DNA of 7,319 bases, taken from positions 1 through 7,319 of the forward strand of contig JAAYMJ010000270.1 in the NCBI GenBank assembly GCA_012521455.1, read 5' to 3'. Both the position numbers and the translations under genes were made by a program. Shown here piece after piece: positions 6,515-7,319 of the stretch. The notes below the pieces were generated by a model. That model did no database searches, was not told the DNA's origin, and saw nothing but the letters and a program-made list of their open reading frames with translations. Source of the DNA: Clostridiaceae bacterium. Lineage in GTDB: Bacteria; Bacillota; Clostridia; UMGS1883; JAAYMJ01. How positions within the stretch are numbered: the stretch's first letter is position 1; the number at the start of each line of letters is the position of its first letter.

Positions 6515-7319
6515 TTATTCTTCGCCAATGTATTCTACTTCTGTTTCCAACATCACGTTGTATTTTTCAAAAACACATTTTTGAATATGTTTTATTAAAT
6601 CCAAAACATCCTTACTGGTGGCGTTTCCCGTATTTACAATAAACCCCGCGTGTTTTTCCGAAACCTGCGCCCCGCCGATTTTATAGCCCTTAAGCCCCGC
6701 CCCTTCAATCAAAGCGCCTGCATAGTAGCCTTTCGGCCGCTTAAACACGCTTCCCGCGCTAGGCATGTTAAGGGGCTGTTTTGCGGCGCGGAGCGCCTGG
6801 TATTCGTCCATTTTTTCCTTTATTTTATCCCTGTCTCCCTTTTTTAAATCAATTTTTGCCTTAATGATAATAAAAGAAGGGTTTTCGGAAAAAAAGCTGT
6901 GACGGTATGAGTAGCAAAGGTCATTCGTCTTTAGGTAATTCCCCTCACCGTCTAAATACCACACGGTATTCGCGCAAAAACTCATTTCCCCGTCATAAGC
7001 CCCTGCGTTCATTTTTATTGCCCCGCCCAAAGTCCCGGGGATTCCCGCCGCAAACTCAAAACCCGTCAGCGAGTTTTCATAAGCCAACAACGCAATCCTC
7101 TTAAGTTTTTCCCTGGCGGGGGCAATTATGGATTTCCCATCCACAACCGTTTCAATATCCAGCTTTGCCAAAGAAATAAGCACGCCTCTTATTCCCTTGT
7201 CAGAAACAATTAAATTTGAGCAGTTACCAATTGCTTTATAAAAAATATTGTTTTCTTTTAAGTACGCAACCGTTTTTTTTATGTCCTCGATTGTTTTAGG
7301 ATACACCAAAAAATCAGCA
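6515..7319 (-). CDS. murB: UDP-N-acetylenolpyruvoylglucosamine reductase, 5'-truncated by window edge
   Basis: This holds the last 267 residues of MurB, the cytoplasmic FAD enzyme that uses NADPH to reduce UDP-GlcNAc-enolpyruvate to UDP-MurNAc in peptidoglycan synthesis. The frame stays open to the window edge and begins ADFLVYPKT, which matches the family just after its GGPA segment. The true start is therefore outside and about 30-40 residues are missing; the TTG at 7309 is not the start. Visible motifs are SNLIVSDKG (FAD site), GIPGTLGGAIKMNAGAY, SYRHSFF, PSAGSVFK with the expected catalytic serine, GAGLKGYKIGGAQVSEKHAG, and a C-terminal LETEVEYIG holding the expected catalytic glutamate. 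The length and the YRHS motif suggest the Firmicutes type II form. The FAD motif reads GNCSN where GNGSN is usual. The gene is followed after 13 bases by rapZ. Confidence 0.96.
   Translation of the reverse strand, partial: ADFLVYPKTIEDIKKTVAYLKENNIFYKAIGNCSNLIVSDKGIRGVLISLAKLDIETVVDGKSIIAPAREKLKRIALLAYENSLTGFEFAAGIPGTLGGAIKMNAGAYDGEMSFCANTVWYLDGEGNYLKTNDLCYSYRHSFFSENPSFIIIKAKIDLKKGDRDKIKEKMDEYQALRAAKQPLNMPSAGSVFKRPKGYYAGALIEGAGLKGYKIGGAQVSEKHAGFIVNTGNATSKDVLDLIKHIQKCVFEKYNVMLETEVEYIGEE

Noticed and set aside
6502..6528. Longer rapZ start giving 297 residues
   Set aside because: It would overlap murB and lacks a suitably placed ribosome binding site, whereas the ATG at 6501 has GGAGG at five bases.

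Overview
The window is one co-oriented block of bacterial housekeeping genes, all on the minus strand, with moderate-to-low GC. The content and order (murB, rapZ, whiA, dnaE, then pfkA) match an arrangement I recall from Clostridia. The protein sequences also look clostridial: WhiA with a Firmicutes-type sequence, a TRAP protein (MtrB), and a phosphofructokinase with the PATIDND variant of its active-site motif. I would place it in Firmicutes, class Clostridia, with the order unresolved. No mobile element, CRISPR array, tRNA, rRNA or phage gene is visible.

Layout in the direction of transcription (right to left). murB (7319-6515) enters from outside the window, so its N-terminus is missing. 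It is followed by rapZ (6501-5635), whiA (5622-4696 if read through one internal TGA) and dnaE (4683-1240). The gaps between these four are only 13, 12 and 12 bases, so they look like one operon. After dnaE comes a 114-base gap with a good promoter, then mtrB (1125-874) and a small uncharacterised gene (838-644). That pair ends in a strong intrinsic terminator. pfkA (509-1) follows with its own leader and probable promoter, and runs out of the window at its 3' end.

Functionally the block joins cell-wall precursor synthesis (MurB), metabolic sensing (RapZ/YvcJ), a cell-division regulator (WhiA), DNA replication (DnaE), tryptophan-responsive RNA-binding control (MtrB) and glycolysis (PfkA). These genes do not form one pathway. 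The grouping is a conserved neighbourhood for growth and division.

The strongest anomaly is in whiA. An in-frame TGA sits exactly where a conserved glycine is expected, just before the DNA-binding domain. All 54 downstream codons of that domain are intact, in frame, and end at the normal spacing before dnaE. No other gene in the window uses TGA, either as sense or as stop. Secondary points are the absence of yvcK between rapZ and whiA, an uncharacterised small protein apparently co-transcribed with TRAP, an apparently intact PHP exonuclease site in DnaE, and changed effector-site residues in PfkA. I found no clearly new multi-gene system.
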